Origin: an uncultured Pedobacter sp.
Lineage (GTDB): Bacteria > Bacteroidota > Bacteroidia > Sphingobacteriales > Sphingobacteriaceae
Length of the DNA stretch: 22,547 nt
Assembly (NCBI RefSeq): GCF_946479715.1
Contig: NZ_CAMLHF010000081.1
Span: 1 to 22,547, forward strand
Direction: 5' to 3'
Numbering within the stretch: position 1 is the first letter of the stretch; every line of letters begins with the position of its first letter. A program made the translations under genes and the position numbers. The notes beneath the pieces were generated by a model. It saw nothing but the letters and a program-made list of their open reading frames with translations. It made no database searches and was not told the DNA's origin. Shown one piece after another: positions 15,808 through 22,547 of the stretch.

Positions 15808-16996
15808 TTACCAATTTCAAAACCTCATTCATCTGAATACACGCTTTTATGCTTTGAATTACATAATCGTTCTCATCTTTAGAACGGGATGCTAATCTTA
15901 TAAACTGTCCTTTTAAGCCAATTTTATCGTCACACGTTCTTACGTAAATGCCATAAGTTATAAGCAGTTTGGCTACAAACTCTGTCGATTTTATGCCCTC
16001 CTGTAACTCAATGAGCACGAAATTGGCCATACTTGGATAAACTTTAATATTTGGCAACTGCCTCAATTCCTGGATAAATTCAAGTGTCTCAACAATATAT
16101 TTTACCCTTACCTTATCGTATCTAAGTGCAAAATCGGCTCTTGTATACAACCGAAAGAAATATTCGGCAAAACCATTTGAATTCCACAAATAACCATTCT
16201 TTAATAAAAGATCAACATATTCCTTTCTCATCACACCATATCCGGCTCTTACCCCGGCAATTCCAAAATCCTTCGACATGCTTTTTAAAACAATAACATT
16301 AGGATGTTCTTTAACAAGGTGCGATAACGATACCAACTGGTAGGATTCACTTTCATATGCGAAGTGAATAAAACTTTCATCTATGATAATATTGTCTACA
16401 AATGAAAGCTCCTCTATAATCCGCTGTACATCAGCAGCTTTTGTATATCCACCATTAGGATTATTCGGATTAATCAATACTATGGTATCTGGCTTGTTTA
16501 GCTTAACAAATGCAATGTATTCCTCTACATTAAGATTATAATTATTATTCTTAGATAGATTATAATAAACCACCTCTACTCCGTCCTTAACATATTCATA
16601 GTAAGATGAAAAGGTAGGTATTGTAATGATAATCTTCTTTTTGGTGAAATTATGGATAACAGCCTGAATGATTTCAATAGCTCCATTGCCAATAAAAATA
16701 TTCCCTGAATCAATTTTTAAGAAATCAGCTAAGATCTCAGCAATCACACCATTTTGAGAGGGATAACTCTCCAATAAATCTCTGATATTTCCAGTATGAA
16801 GGATTTCCTTATTAAAATATTCAATAAACAGCTCAGTTGCATAAGGATTAGATAAAAAGCAAGCATCTACTTTAATGTCTACCTCCGGGAGTTTCTGTTT
16901 GAAAGTAAAGAAACTCGGTGAATGGGAACCTGCCTCATTCTTTAATGCTTCAATTTTCTTTACAACTTTGAGTTCGTCACTAGTAAATTTTATCAT
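15791..16996 (-). CDS. HisC-like class I/II PLP aminotransferase
   Basis: The 401-residue protein is a fold-type I aminotransferase. Visible motifs are GNGAIEIIQAV (PLP phosphate loop, 103-113), NPNNPNGG (176-183), D206 in IIIDESFIHFAYES (PLP nitrogen), the Schiff-base lysine K242 in SMSKDFGIAGVRAGYG, and the substrate-carboxylate or phosphate Arg in FIRLASR near the C-terminus. The closest well-known relatives are histidinol-phosphate aminotransferase and CobD-like decarboxylases, but position in a polysaccharide operon argues against a histidine-pathway role. Some relatives of this branch are found in capsule loci next to nucleotidyltransferases. It overlaps the HAD phosphatase gene by 17 bases, so the pair may form an amino alcohol or amino acid for attachment by the ATP-grasp enzyme. 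This role is inferred from context only. Confidence 0.86.
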   Translation of the reverse strand: MIKFTSDELKVVKKIEALKNEAGSHSPSFFTFKQKLPEVDIKVDACFLSNPYATELFIEYFNKEILHTGNIRDLLESYPSQNGVIAEILADFLKIDSGNIFIGNGAIEIIQAVIHNFTKKKIIITIPTFSSYYEYVKDGVEVVYYNLSKNNNYNLNVEEYIAFVKLNKPDTIVLINPNNPNGGYTKAADVQRIIEELSFVDNIIIDESFIHFAYESESYQLVSLSHLVKEHPNVIVLKSMSKDFGIAGVRAGYGVMRKEYVDLLLKNGYLWNSNGFAEYFFRLYTRADFALRYDKVRVKYIVETLEFIQELRQLPNIKVYPSMANFVLIELQEGIKSTEFVAKLLITYGIYVRTCDDKIGLKGQFIRLASRSKDENDYVIQSIKACIQMNEVLKLVNETVH

Positions 16997-17007
16997 CTTT
17001 ATTTAAG

Positions 17008-18168
17008 TTAAATCTTAGTAATCATCTGGTATCCTTTCACCATGTTGCTTTTACCCGACATCAACATTGTAGAATAGGTTTTTAAATGGGCATTTGCAGA
17101 TGCCTGGATGTGGTAATTTAATTTGAAGAATAACCTTCCGTTTAGTTTGATCATTTTTTTATCAGGATGATAAAGTGCTTCTTTTAATACATCGTAATAA
17201 CTTTCTACACTTACATCTTTACTTAAAAATCCCGTTTTTCCATGTCTGATCATCTGACTAATACCTCCTACAGGCGTGCATATTGGGATACAACCAACTG
17301 ATAAGGCTTCAATTAAAGAAATGGGCATTCCTTCAAATATGCTCGAAAGACAAAATGCGTCAGCTATACTCAAATAATCCACAACATTATGCTTTCCACC
17401 TATAAATTCTATGTATGGATCGTTATTAACCATTTCCAGTAGGTGCTGGTACAAACGCTTTTCCTTAACCTCTCCAATAATGATCAGTTTGCATTTCTTC
17501 GCTTCAGTAACATTAAATTTCTTTACAGCCCTGATTAATAAATCCTGATTCTTTTCCGAAACAATCCGTCCTACATGTATTAAAATAAAAGTATCTTCAC
17601 CTTCCTTGTACCTTTCATTTAATAATGGATATTCATCAGTTGTTACCAGATCCTGTCTTCCATTTTCAATTAAAATGTCATTATCGAGCTGATAATAATC
17701 TCTATAAGTTTTCTTGCCGTCAAATGAGATCGTAACAGGCTTCACCTTATTTATTTTGTACCATAACCTTCTAAAGGTTTTGAGTATAAAATTTGGACAT
17801 TCTGCTACTGCAATATTATGAATGGTATGAAAGAAAAGCGTGTGTTTATTAGCTAATAGATATAGTGCCAGATATTCGAAGCCATTTAAATGGGAATGTA
17901 ACACATCAGGTTCTTCCCTATTCAGCCATTTGGTTAATGCCAAAAACGCCCTTAAACTAAATCCCCTTCCTTTGTTGAAAGAAACGTACCGGACATTCTT
18001 ATGAACATCTTTTACAAATGTCTCTTGCGGATCATTTGAGCAGATGGAAACCAAATAAACTTCACATTGGTCATCCTTGGCAAGTTCATTACACAAATCA
18101 ACTACGAAGCGCTCTGCTCCTCCTTTAGTTAAATCACCTATAAGGTGCATTATTTTGATTTTCTCCAT
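17008..18168 (-). CDS. Glycosyltransferase family 4 (GT-B)
   Basis: The 386-residue protein has the N-terminal HLIGDLTKGGAERFVVDL motif (8-25), a central HSHLNGFEYLALY segment, and a C-terminal donor domain with LIHVGRIVSEKNQDLLI (196-212) and E-x7-E as E279-GMPISLI-E287 followed by PVGG. This is the EpsF/CapM-like group common in exopolysaccharide operons. It would add one sugar to the lipid-linked repeat in the cytoplasm. It sits 33 bases after the methyltransferase gene and 11 before the HisC-like gene. Donor and linkage are unknown. Confidence 0.91.
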   Translation of the reverse strand: MEKIKIMHLIGDLTKGGAERFVVDLCNELAKDDQCEVYLVSICSNDPQETFVKDVHKNVRYVSFNKGRGFSLRAFLALTKWLNREEPDVLHSHLNGFEYLALYLLANKHTLFFHTIHNIAVAECPNFILKTFRRLWYKINKVKPVTISFDGKKTYRDYYQLDNDILIENGRQDLVTTDEYPLLNERYKEGEDTFILIHVGRIVSEKNQDLLIRAVKKFNVTEAKKCKLIIIGEVKEKRLYQHLLEMVNNDPYIEFIGGKHNVVDYLSIADAFCLSSIFEGMPISLIEALSVGCIPICTPVGGISQMIRHGKTGFLSKDVSVESYYDVLKEALYHPDKKMIKLNGRLFFKLNYHIQASANAHLKTYSTMLMSGKSNMVKGYQMITKI

Positions 18169-18201
18169 TGTTATATGTACCTGGAAATCCGATTCAAAAA
18201 A

Positions 18202-18879
18202 TTATTTAGTTGCAATACCACTTAGTATATATCTTTTTCTCTTTGGGATGATGAATTCCAAGACCCCATCAAGGTGTCCTAAAAGGATTCTTTGTTTTTC
18301 GGTCCTGCCAAAGCATCCAAAAAATCCTGTTGTTGTATATTTAATTGATTTGAATGCACTAAATAACTCTTCTACTTCAGTTATTTCCAGATAATTCCAT
18401 CCAGGTGTACCATATTTGCGTCTCAGAAATCGATGGAGATTAGTAGCGGCCAAATTTTCTGTAAAAAGAAGCACTCCTCCAGGCTTCAAAGCCCCATAAA
18501 TCTCATTTACTGTTTTTGCTTTATATTCATTTCTATTATTCTGGCTAATTCCACCCAATACCGATTTAAATACGATGATATCAAATTGGTTCTTAAAGGG
18601 AATATTCGTGGCATCCAGGGCCTCATACCTTATATTAGTACTACATTCATACTTACAATGAATCTCACCTGCTATTGGCTCCGGATTCTTAAGATCAGTA
18701 CACAGTACAAAATTGCCCCTAAGTGCAAGCCAAAGTGATAACCCACCCCTTGCCGCCCCTAATTCCAAACACTGCTTATTCCTTTCGTGTATCGGCGCAT
18801 TCTTGTCCAGATAATCAATTGCTCTCCACCAATTTGTGGTATCCCAGTCTATGATATCTCTAATAGTTTCCTTATCCAT
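18202..18879 (-). CDS. Class I SAM-dependent methyltransferase
   Basis: The 225-residue protein shows motif I as CLELGAARGGLSLWLA (37-52), with acidic D62 at the end of strand 2 for the ribose hydroxyls, DATNIPF (89-95) as motif II, and LKPGGVLLFTENL as the post-motif. It has no membrane segments. In a glycan locus the likely target is a sugar hydroxyl, giving an O-methyl sugar or a chain-end cap, but the sequence does not distinguish sugar from lipid or amino-acid acceptors. It lies 11 bases after the Wzy-like gene. Length is typical for a single-domain methyltransferase. Confidence 0.87.
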   Translation of the reverse strand: MDKETIRDIIDWDTTNWWRAIDYLDKNAPIHERNKQCLELGAARGGLSLWLALRGNFVLCTDLKNPEPIAGEIHCKYECSTNIRYEALDATNIPFKNQFDIIVFKSVLGGISQNNRNEYKAKTVNEIYGALKPGGVLLFTENLAATNLHRFLRRKYGTPGWNYLEITEVEELFSAFKSIKYTTTGFFGCFGRTEKQRILLGHLDGVLEFIIPKRKRYILSGIATK

Positions 18880-18890
18880 AGTATTCTGGT

Positions 18891-20111
18891 TTAAGTATGG
18901 GTAACAACTACCTCTTCGTCAATCTCAGCTTCTCTATTCAGCATAAAGTTTAAGTGCAGAATCGCGAAGTACAGGAAAAACGTAGGACCATTAGCGCTAA
19001 CAAGCCATGAATTGTGAGATAGTGAGTTGATGGAAACGGCAATAAATGAGCAACAAAGACAAACCATCAAAGCATATTTCTTCTTCTTAACATTTCGAAA
19101 TGCATTAATAATGATCTTTGCAATCTTATAATACAATCCGGCCAATATCCCTAAACCCAAAAAAGGTCCAACATAGGTAAGAAACATCAGGTAGGCATTG
19201 TGCGAAGTAATCCCTGACGAGAACACCTCATTTCTATAAGTAACATCCGACCAATCCTTCCCATAAAATATAAGCCCATATGGATAATCTGAATAGATTC
19301 TTAAATTTTCAGCAGCCAGAGTTGATCGATTATACTCGTCCATATTATGTTCATTCTTGGTAAGAATATTATTATAGGAATCTGTATTATCTTTCAAAAT
19401 GTATGTGTAGAATACAAAGGCTGCACAAATCGCAAACACCACAATAAAAATCGCTTTGTAGTTGTAATACAATATTAAAAACAAGAAAACGGAGAAAACA
19501 AAACCTACAAATACCGAGCGTTGCATACCCAGATATATAAACAGTAAACAAGCCAAAAGACTAATTATTTTAATTACAAGGGCCTTATCAAATACTAAAG
19601 TAAAGATCAATAGAAATGGAACCAGAGCGGCCAATTGATACCCAAAATTAAATTGGTATGTGGCTATTCCCGAAGGACTCTGCACAACTGGCTCTCCCAT
19701 CAGCATTGACCTAAGATTATTTATTTCCGATAAATAAAATGGATTAAGAACCATTATAATTGATGAGAATGTCAGCAAACCAATGAAAACATATACACTA
19801 ATCTTAAATCGTTCTTTATCTGCACCTACAAAATAATTAAAGTAAAGCGCGCACATTCCAATACATAAGGTATTGGCCATAAACACCATGTAATCTGAAA
19901 AACCAATTGCATTGTACAAGAAAATGGCACCTCCAAGAAGAAGAAGCTCTCTCTTGTACAAAAATTCCAACCCATCTTTTTCCCTAAATAAAAAAATAAG
20001 TGGTAAGCAGAAAATAAGAGGCGTAGGGATTCTAAAGAAATTTGTCATAAAAACCCCGAACGACAGGCTGTATAAATACAACACTATAAATACAACTGCA
20101 ATTAATTTCAT
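18891..20111 (-). CDS. Wzy-type O-antigen/exopolysaccharide polymerase
   Basis: The 406-residue protein is strongly hydrophobic, with about ten to twelve membrane segments (for example ~4-24, 29-42, 57-70, 74-94, 103-123, 157-174, 178-196, 199-216, 219-237, 310-330, 346-363, 376-391). A polar periplasmic loop (~239-305) ends with SHNAYL (303-308), and R198 lies in GMQRSVFVGF; both patterns are typical of O-antigen polymerase/ligase (Wzy_C) proteins. It would join lipid-linked repeat units in the periplasm. The family diverges rapidly, so an O-antigen ligase role cannot be excluded, but position amid glycosyltransferases and an initiating transferase favours polymerisation. No Wzx flippase is present in the window. 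Confidence 0.85.
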   Translation of the reverse strand: MKLIAVVFIVLYLYSLSFGVFMTNFFRIPTPLIFCLPLIFLFREKDGLEFLYKRELLLLGGAIFLYNAIGFSDYMVFMANTLCIGMCALYFNYFVGADKERFKISVYVFIGLLTFSSIIMVLNPFYLSEINNLRSMLMGEPVVQSPSGIATYQFNFGYQLAALVPFLLIFTLVFDKALVIKIISLLACLLFIYLGMQRSVFVGFVFSVFLFLILYYNYKAIFIVVFAICAAFVFYTYILKDNTDSYNNILTKNEHNMDEYNRSTLAAENLRIYSDYPYGLIFYGKDWSDVTYRNEVFSSGITSHNAYLMFLTYVGPFLGLGILAGLYYKIAKIIINAFRNVKKKKYALMVCLCCSFIAVSINSLSHNSWLVSANGPTFFLYFAILHLNFMLNREAEIDEEVVVTHT

Positions 20112-20123
20112 ATTCGTTATAAG

Positions 20124-21203
20124 CTATTCTATGTTTTGTTTGAAAGTTTTTATGAAACCTTCAGAATCATTAATCGCATTAAAATATTTCTCCTGACCAT
20201 TTTTTGCGATGTGTTTATAATCATCATAATGAGCTGCCATATGCTCCAGACGAGCTTCAAGTTCTTCTAAATTCCAATTAACAGGAACATAGGTTTCGTT
20301 TTCTATAAACAGATTTGGATAAGTTTCCAGATGATTCATAAGCGGCTTAATCAGTACAGATCCAGAAATAAATGTTTCAAAATCCCGATAGCAGATTTCT
20401 CCCCAGCCAAACGGGCTAATACTAAGTTTCGAAGCCCTTAGTTCTTTCCAATATCTTGCCTTGCTAACATTACCACCACTTGCAATTTGCAGGTTCAACC
20501 GATCAAAAAGACTTAAAACATGATTTCTTTGATAAGAGATCATGTTCCTATTTCCATTATCTTTATGAATCGTTCCGCGAAAAGCCAAATCATATCTCCT
20601 GTTTTTATCATAAGTAGATAAATGAGTTGGGTAAATCCTGTAACTCAGATAATTACTTAGTCTGCTCATTTTATATCCAAAGTATCTGTAATCATTAAAC
20701 CCGATATTCCAGCCAAGTTTAATCTTATGAAGTTCGGCTTCAGGGCAGGGTACAAAAGTTGTTTTCTGATCATCTGGAATCGTATTCAACCATATCCTTA
20801 AATCATTTAGCTTATCTGAAACAGTATAATAATCCAGGTTTTTTAGTCGCTGTTTCTTCATAAAAACATCAACAAAAGATATGATTGGAAAATCGCTGGA
20901 TCCGGAAGAGTCCGCAGCATCAAACCAAATCAGTCTGCCTGCTGTTCGTTTCATCTCTGTTAAATACATAATCAGCTCATCTTCATTTTTGGAAGATCTG
21001 GTATGTATGTTTTGCCATCCATCAGCAAAATACCGCGAATGCAACAGCAAATAATCTCCGCCTCTTAATCCTTTATCATTATGATCATAGTAAAACTCTA
21101 CTTTCACATCGTGTTCAAGAAGGTTCTTTTTCCAGCGATAAAAATGATGTGTCTCGCCATAAAATCTTTTTGATGGCCAATCCAAAACTTTCAATATTTT
21201 CAT
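20124..21203 (-). CDS. Glycosyltransferase-like protein (GT-B, divergent)
   Basis: The 359-residue protein has no strong classical GT motif in its N-terminal half. Near the C-terminus, LSISPFGWGEICYRDFETFISG (260-281) followed by LIKPLMNHLETYPNLF resembles the donor-binding region of Glyco_trans_1_2 or exostosin-like GT-B enzymes, in which an invariant acidic residue follows a GxGE-like turn. Relatives with this block are annotated as glycosyltransferases in O-antigen loci. Its ATG overlaps the stop of the initiating transferase gene by four bases (ATGA), so it may add the second sugar. It has no membrane segment. Confidence in the fold is moderate and in the specific activity low; a regulatory or modifying role is possible. 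Confidence 0.62.
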   Translation of the reverse strand: MKILKVLDWPSKRFYGETHHFYRWKKNLLEHDVKVEFYYDHNDKGLRGGDYLLLHSRYFADGWQNIHTRSSKNEDELIMYLTEMKRTAGRLIWFDAADSSGSSDFPIISFVDVFMKKQRLKNLDYYTVSDKLNDLRIWLNTIPDDQKTTFVPCPEAELHKIKLGWNIGFNDYRYFGYKMSRLSNYLSYRIYPTHLSTYDKNRRYDLAFRGTIHKDNGNRNMISYQRNHVLSLFDRLNLQIASGGNVSKARYWKELRASKLSISPFGWGEICYRDFETFISGSVLIKPLMNHLETYPNLFIENETYVPVNWNLEELEARLEHMAAHYDDYKHIAKNGQEKYFNAINDSEGFIKTFKQNIE

Positions 21204-21796
21204 CTTCTAATTATACTTTTCAGAGTATATGAAATGATCTTCAGGTCAACCCAAAGGTTGTGGTGATCAATGTATTTTAAGTTCTGAGTAATTTTTGAAG
21301 GGATAATGGTATTAATATAAAAACTCTCTGGGTCCTCCGCAGCCGCAAGCAATTGGTTTTCATCTATATATTGAATGGATGCCCAATCTGTAATGCCAGG
21401 CTTCACGCTAAGTACTTTTATTTGTGAGGCGTCATACAATTCAACATATTTAAGTACTTCCGGCCTGGGGCCAACAAAACTCATTTCTCCCTTCAGAATA
21501 TTCATGAGTTGCGGCAGTTCATCTATTTTATATTTCCTTAGCCAGCATCCAACTCTGGTAATACGCGAATCATGATCCCCAATAGTCAATAAACCGGCTC
21601 TATCTGAATCGGTATACATGGTTCTAAACTTTATCAGTTTAAAATTCTTCTGATTTAAGCCTACCCGAAGTTGTTTGTAAAAAATACTCCCTTTTGAATC
21701 TAACTTTAAAAGAATAACAATCACAATAAAAATCGGCGACAAAAAGACCATACCACCCAATGAGAACACTATATCAAACACCCGTTTCGCAATCAT
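21200..21796 (-). CDS. Initiating phosphoglycosyl transferase (PglC/WcaJ C-terminal type)
   Basis: The 198-residue length fits the minimal PglC-like monotopic phosphoglycosyl transferases. An N-terminal re-entrant hydrophobic helix (~8-30, with a Ser-Pro at 20-21), basic KFRTM (56-60), the catalytic D92-E93 pair in IDELPQLMNILKGEMSFVGPRPE and the PRPE motif (110-113) are all present. These enzymes move a sugar-1-phosphate from UDP-sugar to undecaprenyl phosphate at the inner membrane. PglC itself uses UDP-diNAc-bacillosamine. A 4-amino-6-deoxy sugar pathway in the same locus makes a bacillosamine-like first sugar likely. It lies 11 bases after the DegT aminotransferase gene and overlaps the next gene by four. 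Confidence 0.94.
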   Translation of the reverse strand: MIAKRVFDIVFSLGGMVFLSPIFIVIVILLKLDSKGSIFYKQLRVGLNQKNFKLIKFRTMYTDSDRAGLLTIGDHDSRITRVGCWLRKYKIDELPQLMNILKGEMSFVGPRPEVLKYVELYDASQIKVLSVKPGITDWASIQYIDENQLLAAAEDPESFYINTIIPSKITQNLKYIDHHNLWVDLKIISYTLKSIIRR

Positions 21797-21807
21797 AGTA
21801 TATGATT

Positions 21808-22547
21808 TTATGACAACACTTTAACCAGTTTATTCACCTCAACAACCTGATGAACAGCGCCTATAACAGACTCTATAATGAAGTCGACCTCCGGATCAGA
21901 GAGTTGAGGATATATCGGCAATGAAATCTCGCAAGCAAACTGTTTATAGCTATTAGGGTAATTTTCTATAGCATATCCAATACTTTTGAAATAGGTAAGC
22001 ATAGGCATTGGTATAAAATGAACGTTTACGATCACACCCCAGTTTACCAGACTTTCAATTATCAGATCCCGCTCAGCTTCAGTAATTCCCTTAATTCGTA
22101 ATGGGAAAAGATGGTACGAACCTTCCCTTACGTCGTCTTTTCCGGTGGGTTCTATAAACCAATCATAAGATTTAAAGGCAGCACAATATTTTAGAAATAT
22201 ATTTTTACGGAGCGGAAGTAATGTATTACTGTATTGTCTTATTTGAGCCAATCCAATTGCAGCACAGATATCGGGCATGTTCATTTTGAATCCTTTAAAA
22301 AGAATATCATATCTCCAGTTGGCTCCTTTTGATTTTGCAAATGCATCTTTATTCTGGCCATTTAGCGAGAAGATCTTCAAAAAACTATACTCTTCCTGGT
22401 TGTCAAAAGGAGGAGGTAAATTCAAACAGATACAGCCTCCTTCAGCAGTGGTAATATTTTTAACAGCGTGAAAAGAAAAAATAGTTACGTCACATTTCTG
22501 AGCAGCAGGTAGTCCTTCGTAGGTTGCACCAATAGAATGCGCAGCAT
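21808..22547 (-). CDS. DegT/DnrJ/EryC1 sugar aminotransferase, 5' end beyond window
   Basis: The open frame runs to the window edge, so about 246 residues of an expected 360-400 are visible and the start lies outside. At the edge it encodes AAHSIGATYEG, then SFHAVKNITTAEGG, the family's hallmark PLP site; the Schiff-base lysine codon is 22459-22461. The C-terminal part has NWRYDILFKGFKMNMPDICAAIG and VNVHFIPMP, both typical of PglE/PseC/ArnB-like UDP-4-keto-6-deoxy sugar aminotransferases. It would use glutamate to form a UDP-4-amino-4,6-dideoxy sugar from the product of the FlaA1-type dehydratase, for use by the initiating transferase 11 bases downstream. A TTG at 22423-22425 sits inside the active-site region and is not the start. 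Confidence 0.93.
   Translation of the reverse strand, partial: AAHSIGATYEGLPAAQKCDVTIFSFHAVKNITTAEGGCICLNLPPPFDNQEEYSFLKIFSLNGQNKDAFAKSKGANWRYDILFKGFKMNMPDICAAIGLAQIRQYSNTLLPLRKNIFLKYCAAFKSYDWFIEPTGKDDVREGSYHLFPLRIKGITEAERDLIIESLVNWGVIVNVHFIPMPMLTYFKSIGYAIENYPNSYKQFACEISLPIYPQLSDPEVDFIIESVIGAVHQVVEVNKLVKVLS

Noticed and set aside
22423..22425. TTG as start of the last aminotransferase gene
   Set aside because: The same frame continues upstream through the SFHAVKNITTAEGG active-site motif to the window edge, so the real start is outside.
1..22547. CRISPR array, tRNA, rRNA, transposase or prophage genes
   Set aside because: No spaced direct repeats, tRNA-like folds, rRNA sequence or mobile-element protein were seen; nearly the whole window is coding on the minus strand.

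Overview
This window is an AT-rich stretch of a Bacteroidota genome. It most resembles Sphingobacteriia such as Pedobacter, judging from base composition, weak Shine-Dalgarno signals, lipoprotein style and gene families; genus is inference. It holds most of a cell-surface polysaccharide (exopolysaccharide, capsule or O-antigen) biosynthesis locus. All 20 genes lie on the minus strand, so transcription runs from high to low coordinates. The first ~41 bases are not genomic: positions 8-41 match the Illumina TruSeq read-2 adapter, so position 42 is a contig end.

Layout in transcription order. (a) 22547-10109 is a compact run with short gaps or overlaps: a DegT/DnrJ sugar aminotransferase (cut by the window edge), a PglC-type initiating phosphoglycosyl transferase, a glycosyltransferase-like protein, a Wzy-type polymerase, a SAM methyltransferase, a GT4 glycosyltransferase, an overlapping trio (HisC-like aminotransferase, HAD phosphatase, ATP-grasp ligase), another GT4 enzyme, an asparagine-synthase-type amidotransferase and a UDP-glucuronate 4-epimerase. 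(b) A 444-base AT-rich gap precedes a free-standing pectate lyase lipoprotein gene, which is followed by a perfect 43-base palindrome, probably a terminator. (c) 8154-536 holds a third GT4 enzyme, a FemAB/GNAT_6-like acyltransferase, a phytanoyl-CoA-dioxygenase-like enzyme, an atypical DegT-like aminotransferase, a GNAT + FemAB-like fusion paralogous to the first acyltransferase, and a membrane-bound FlaA1/WbpM/PglF-type NDP-sugar 4,6-dehydratase. (d) A truncated PAS-domain protein lies at the contig end.

Working model (inference). The dehydratase and aminotransferases make an NDP-4-amino-4,6-dideoxy sugar, the GNAT domain may N-acylate it, and the PglC-like enzyme loads the first sugar phosphate on undecaprenyl phosphate. 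Four glycosyltransferases extend the unit and Wzy polymerises it. UDP-GalA from the epimerase would enter the polymer. The amidotransferase, ATP-grasp enzyme and FemAB-like proteins suggest amide or amino-acyl decoration. The pectate lyase beside the GalA-forming epimerase may trim or release the cell's own polymer. No Wzx flippase, Wza/Wzc export gene, tRNA, rRNA, CRISPR array or transposase is visible.
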